Positions 61,263 through 64,000 of a stretch of 64,000 nucleotides of DNA are shown here, piece by piece. Origin of the DNA: Nannocystis bainbridge (GTDB taxonomy: Bacteria > Myxococcota_A > Polyangia > Nannocystales > Nannocystaceae); the NCBI RefSeq assembly GCF_028368995.1, contig NZ_JAQNDL010000001.1:806001-870000 (forward strand), in the 5' to 3' direction. Both the position numbers and the translations under genes were made by a program. The number at the start of each line of letters is the position of its first letter. Positions within the stretch are counted from its first letter, which is position 1. The notes under the pieces were generated by a model. The model saw nothing but the letters and a program-made list of their open reading frames with translations, did no database searches and had not been told where the DNA came from.

Positions 61263-63832
61263 GGCGCATCGGCCCACACGGCCCAGCCGGCGTCCCACGC
61301 GTCGGCTTCGTCACGGAAGGCGCCCGCGAACCGGGCCTCGGCGGCGAAGAACCCGTCGTCCGGCGGCGCGGCCGCGCCGGCGGTCAGCGGGGCCCGCGGC
61401 TTGTAGCGATTGGGGCCGGCCGGGTCGGCGCAGCCAGGGAGATCCGGATCTGCCACACGGGCGCCGGCGCGGGTCAACAGCGCCGCCTCGTCGAGGCCGA
61501 AGTCGTCGTCTGCCAGCGCCAGCTCGCCGCCCGGAACCTCGGCGTGGGCCAGCGGCGCGGCGAAGTTGCGCGCCAGCCACAGCCCGCCGCGCAGGTCGAC
61601 GGCGGTGTCGCGGTCACGCACGTCGAGCGGCGCCTCGAAGCCGACCACCACCGCGTTGCCGACCGTCGCCGCCGTGCCGCGGCGCAGCAACATCCCGTAG
61701 TGCTCGTGCTCGGCTCCGTGGCCGCGGCCGCACAGCGTCGCGTTGAAGATCGTCGGGGCCGAGCGCGGCGTGTTGAGCGACCCGCCGGGGTCGTTGTCGC
61801 CCTCGAGCCCGGCCGTGGTGTCGAGCGCCTCGGCCCCGTCGCGCAGCAGCAGGAACTGCAGCCGGCCGGTGTAGCCGAGGTCCCAGTCGAACCCGTCGTC
61901 GCCCGGGTCCTGGCAGATCAGGTGTTTGGCGTCGACGGTCCCGCCGAAGAACTCGAAGCAATCGTCGGCGGTGTGGCGCACCTGCACGTGATCGACCTGC
62001 GTCCCGCGGCCGACCCCGGCGAACGTGACCCCGTTGATCTCGTTGTTGGGCCCGAGCTCGGTCCCGCTGTACTCGACCCGCACGAACCGCAGCGACCCCG
62101 AGCTGTCCTCCGGGTCCTCTCCGCCGTACTCGCCGCCGTCGGCGATGCCCTCGACCCGCCCGACCGTCGCGCGCCCCTCGGCGTCGCGCAGGTTGGTCGG
62201 CGCCTTGCCGAGGATGATAAGCCCGCCCCAGTCCCCCGCCTTGCGCTCGCCCGGCCGCGCCTCGCTGGTGAACACGATCGGCCGCTCGCGCGTGCCCTCG
62301 GCCACCAGCTTCGCGCCCGGCTGGACCACCAGCGTCCCGCGGGTGTCGCGGTCGCCGACGATCGTCGTCCCCGGATCGATCGTCAGCGTCGCCCCCGGGC
62401 GCACGAACGTCACGAAGCGCAGCCGGTACACCTTGTCGCAGGTCAGCCGGGCCGCGTGCTCGATCTCCCCCGACAGCTCCACCACCGGCTTGTCGGCCCG
62501 CGCGCACGGCTCCACCACGGCTGGCTCTGCGGACATGTCCGAATCGACATGCTCCTCCGGACCTGCCTTGAAGAACATGGCCAAAGAGACAGCCAACGCC
62601 GCCGCCCCGAGCCCGACCGGCAACCAGCGCGGCACCTGCAGCGGCCGCCGCACCACCGGCGCCACCACCGACCAGGTGGCGTCGTGCGGCCCGCTCGGGC
62701 GCGCCGGGCTCGACTCGGCCGGGGCCTCGGCGGCGCGCGGGGCGTCGCGGCGGGTCGGCTCGTCGGGGTGCGCGAGGTCGCCGGGCCCGGGCTCCACGAG
62801 CGTCGCCGGGTCGGACAGGTCGAGTACCGGCAGGTCGTCGTGGGCCTGGCGCGCGCGCCGGATCTGCGCCTCGACCAGCCCGCGCAGGCTGGCCCGATCG
62901 GCGGCGAAGATGTCCCCGAGCGCGCTGCCGATCGCGCGCGGCGACGGGGCGCTCTTGCCGAGGTGCAGCTCGAGCGCCTCGCGGAACAGCTCGGCCGAGG
63001 CCGGGCGCGCCGATGGATCGATCGCCAGCGCCGAGGCCACCAGCGAGCGCAGCGCCGGCGTCGCCGCGGACTCGGCGGGCAGCGGCGGGATGTCGCCCTC
63101 TTCGAGCCGGCGCGCGATCGTCAGCTCGTCGAGCCCGCCCCACAGCCGCTGCTGCGCCAGCGCCTCCCACAGCATCACGCCGACCGAGAACAGGTCGCTG
63201 CGGCGATCGACCTGCTCGCCGCACACCTGCTCCGGCGACGAATAAGCCGCCTTGCCCTTGAACGTCCCGACCTCGGTGTCGCCGTCGCCCGCGAGCCGAG
63301 CGATGCCGAAATCGACCAGCTTGATCTGCCCGTCGTAGGTGACGATCACGTTGTGCGGCGACACGTCGCGGTGCACCAGCCCGAGCGGCCGGCCCTCGTA
63401 GTCGCGCAGCTCGTGGACGTAGTGGAGCCCGGCCAGCAGCTCGGCGAGGATCCGCAGGTGCATCGCCAGCGGCAGCCCGGGCGGCAGCGGCGGCGGCTGG
63501 TGCACGCGGCGGAGGATCCGGTGCAGCGCCTGGCCCTCGAGGTACTCCATGGCGATGAACGGCCGCCCGTCCTCGCTGCCGACCTCGTAGGTCTGGACCA
63601 CGTTGGGGTGCGACAGCAGCGTGGCGATCTTCGCCTCGCGCTGGAACATCGCCCGGTACTCCGGGTCGCGCACCAGCGCCGGCCGCAGGTCCTTGAGCAC
63701 GAGCAGCTTGAGCGCCCCGCCGACCCCGCGCGCGGCCGCGAGGTAGATGTCGGCCATCCCGCCGTGGCCGACGGCCGCGAGCCGACGAAACTTCGGCGCG
63801 TGCGGGCTCCGACTGCGCTCGTCGCTCGGCAT
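61250..63832 (-). CDS. Receptor-like Ser/Thr kinase with beta-helix-like exterior
   Basis: 860 residues. Cytoplasmic kinase domain: VGHGGMADIY loop, HRDVSPHN (Asp156), DFGIAR. A juxtamembrane linker and one membrane helix (about 403-421, LPVGLGAAALAVSLAMFF) follow. The outer part (from residue 470) resembles the right-handed beta-helix-like domain seen in secreted Bacteroidetes and myxobacterial lipoproteins: GATLTIDPGTTIVGDRDTRG, GDWGGLIILGKAPTN, SPNNEING-type PNNEINGVTFAGVG, DDCFEFFGGTVDAKH. It probably senses an extracellular ligand. TAGCGT lies 8 nt before the ATG. The second half of the membrane helix and the juxtamembrane part are encoded by a palindrome array. Confidence 0.92.
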   Translation of the reverse strand: MPSDERSRSPHAPKFRRLAAVGHGGMADIYLAAARGVGGALKLLVLKDLRPALVRDPEYRAMFQREAKIATLLSHPNVVQTYEVGSEDGRPFIAMEYLEGQALHRILRRVHQPPPLPPGLPLAMHLRILAELLAGLHYVHELRDYEGRPLGLVHRDVSPHNVIVTYDGQIKLVDFGIARLAGDGDTEVGTFKGKAAYSSPEQVCGEQVDRRSDLFSVGVMLWEALAQQRLWGGLDELTIARRLEEGDIPPLPAESAATPALRSLVASALAIDPSARPASAELFREALELHLGKSAPSPRAIGSALGDIFAADRASLRGLVEAQIRRARQAHDDLPVLDLSDPATLVEPGPGDLAHPDEPTRRDAPRAAEAPAESSPARPSGPHDATWSVVAPVVRRPLQVPRWLPVGLGAAALAVSLAMFFKAGPEEHVDSDMSAEPAVVEPCARADKPVVELSGEIEHAARLTCDKVYRLRFVTFVRPGATLTIDPGTTIVGDRDTRGTLVVQPGAKLVAEGTRERPIVFTSEARPGERKAGDWGGLIILGKAPTNLRDAEGRATVGRVEGIADGGEYGGEDPEDSSGSLRFVRVEYSGTELGPNNEINGVTFAGVGRGTQVDHVQVRHTADDCFEFFGGTVDAKHLICQDPGDDGFDWDLGYTGRLQFLLLRDGAEALDTTAGLEGDNDPGGSLNTPRSAPTIFNATLCGRGHGAEHEHYGMLLRRGTAATVGNAVVVGFEAPLDVRDRDTAVDLRGGLWLARNFAAPLAHAEVPGGELALADDDFGLDEAALLTRAGARVADPDLPGCADPAGPNRYKPRAPLTAGAAAPPDDGFFAAEARFAGAFRDEADAWDAGWAVWADAPEDV
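62530..62596. repeat. Palindrome array encoding part of a transmembrane helix
   Basis: Cores at 62534, 62548 (CATG), 62562 (CCTG), 62576 (CATG) and 62590 (CAGC), exactly 14 nt apart, covering codons 413-434 of the receptor kinase: the end of the membrane helix and the outer juxtamembrane segment. Confidence 0.88.
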
Positions 63833-63840
63833 GCGCGCGG

Positions 63841-63846
63841 ACGCTA
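63841..63846 (-). promoter_or_regulatory. Putative -10 hexamer TAGCGT
   Basis: TAGCGT on the minus strand ends 8 nt before the ATG at 63832. Confidence 0.45.
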
Positions 63847-64000
63847 TGCCGCCGCTCGCGGCGCAGCAAGTGACATCTGCGCCAGGCGCTCCGGCGCCGC
63901 GGCGTCACAGACTGCGACATGTAGCCGCCGCATTTGTCACGCCTCGCGCCGCGCCGCGCGAAGAGAGCCACGAGGCGCCGTTCCAGGGGCGCAACGAGCT

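Noticed and set aside
1818..62596. GGACATGTCC matches the p53 half-site consensus RRRCWWGYYY
   Set aside because: The match follows from the palindrome itself; p53 is an animal protein and has no bearing on a bacterium.

Overview
The window looks like a myxobacterial chromosome (Myxococcota; the Nannocystis/Enhygromyxa side is my best guess, by inference). GC is about 70%. There are many Thr/Ser-rich lipoproteins, Cys-rich DUF4215-type repeats (CGDG..GEECDDGN), C-terminal Cys/Gly-hydrophobic-Arg sorting tags of the MYXO-CTERM kind, modular Ser/Thr kinases with HRDVSPHN-type loops, and a homologue of a sterol-pathway enzyme. No rRNA, tRNA, CRISPR array, prophage or recognisable insertion sequence was seen.

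Layout. 1-9.6 kb: end of a D-amino-acid oxidase, then the sulfate-activation genes cysD and cysN/cysC, split by about 5.8 kb holding a lower-GC orphan gene, a membrane protein, a lipoprotein, a frameshifted FG-GAP pseudogene and a three-gene TolQ/ExbD-like cassette. 9.7-19.4 kb: membrane protein, lipoproteins, a TonB-dependent receptor coupled to a lipoprotein, and a SprT-DUF2786 protein. 19.5-23.4 kb: aminotransferase, O-methyltransferase, a cycloeucalenol cycloisomerase homologue, a small FHA-like protein and a GNAT enzyme. 23.4-28.7 kb: two coupled envelope proteins, then an XPB-type helicase and its Bax1 (DUF790) nuclease partner, separated by three 80-bp repeats that each encode a coupled 28-residue ORF. 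29-38 kb: MarR regulator, DUF4215 surface proteins, an outer-membrane barrel, rubredoxin, a lone receiver, lipoproteins. 37.6-51.9 kb: nucleotide-exchange-type transporter, exported epimerase-like lipoprotein, M36 metalloprotease, leucine-rich lipoprotein, TSUP transporter, PAS-STAS protein, homocysteine methyltransferase, thiolase. 52-64 kb: a kinase-ATPase signalling giant, lipoproteins, a LytTR regulator whose histidine kinase survives only as a fragment, an M28 peptidase and a receptor kinase with a beta-helix-like exterior.

The most striking feature is a repeat family. Short arrays of the palindrome GGACATGTCC, with CATG (or CCTG/CAGG) cores spaced exactly 14 nt apart, occur at nearly 40 places. 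Most lie directly behind stop codons or between convergent genes. Others lie inside genes, where they encode a signal peptide, transmembrane helices, loops or C-terminal tails, and in a few cases they carry the likely start codon. A second genome-style feature is a TANNNT hexamer 5-8 nt before many start codons without a Shine-Dalgarno site, which suggests that leaderless mRNAs are common here.
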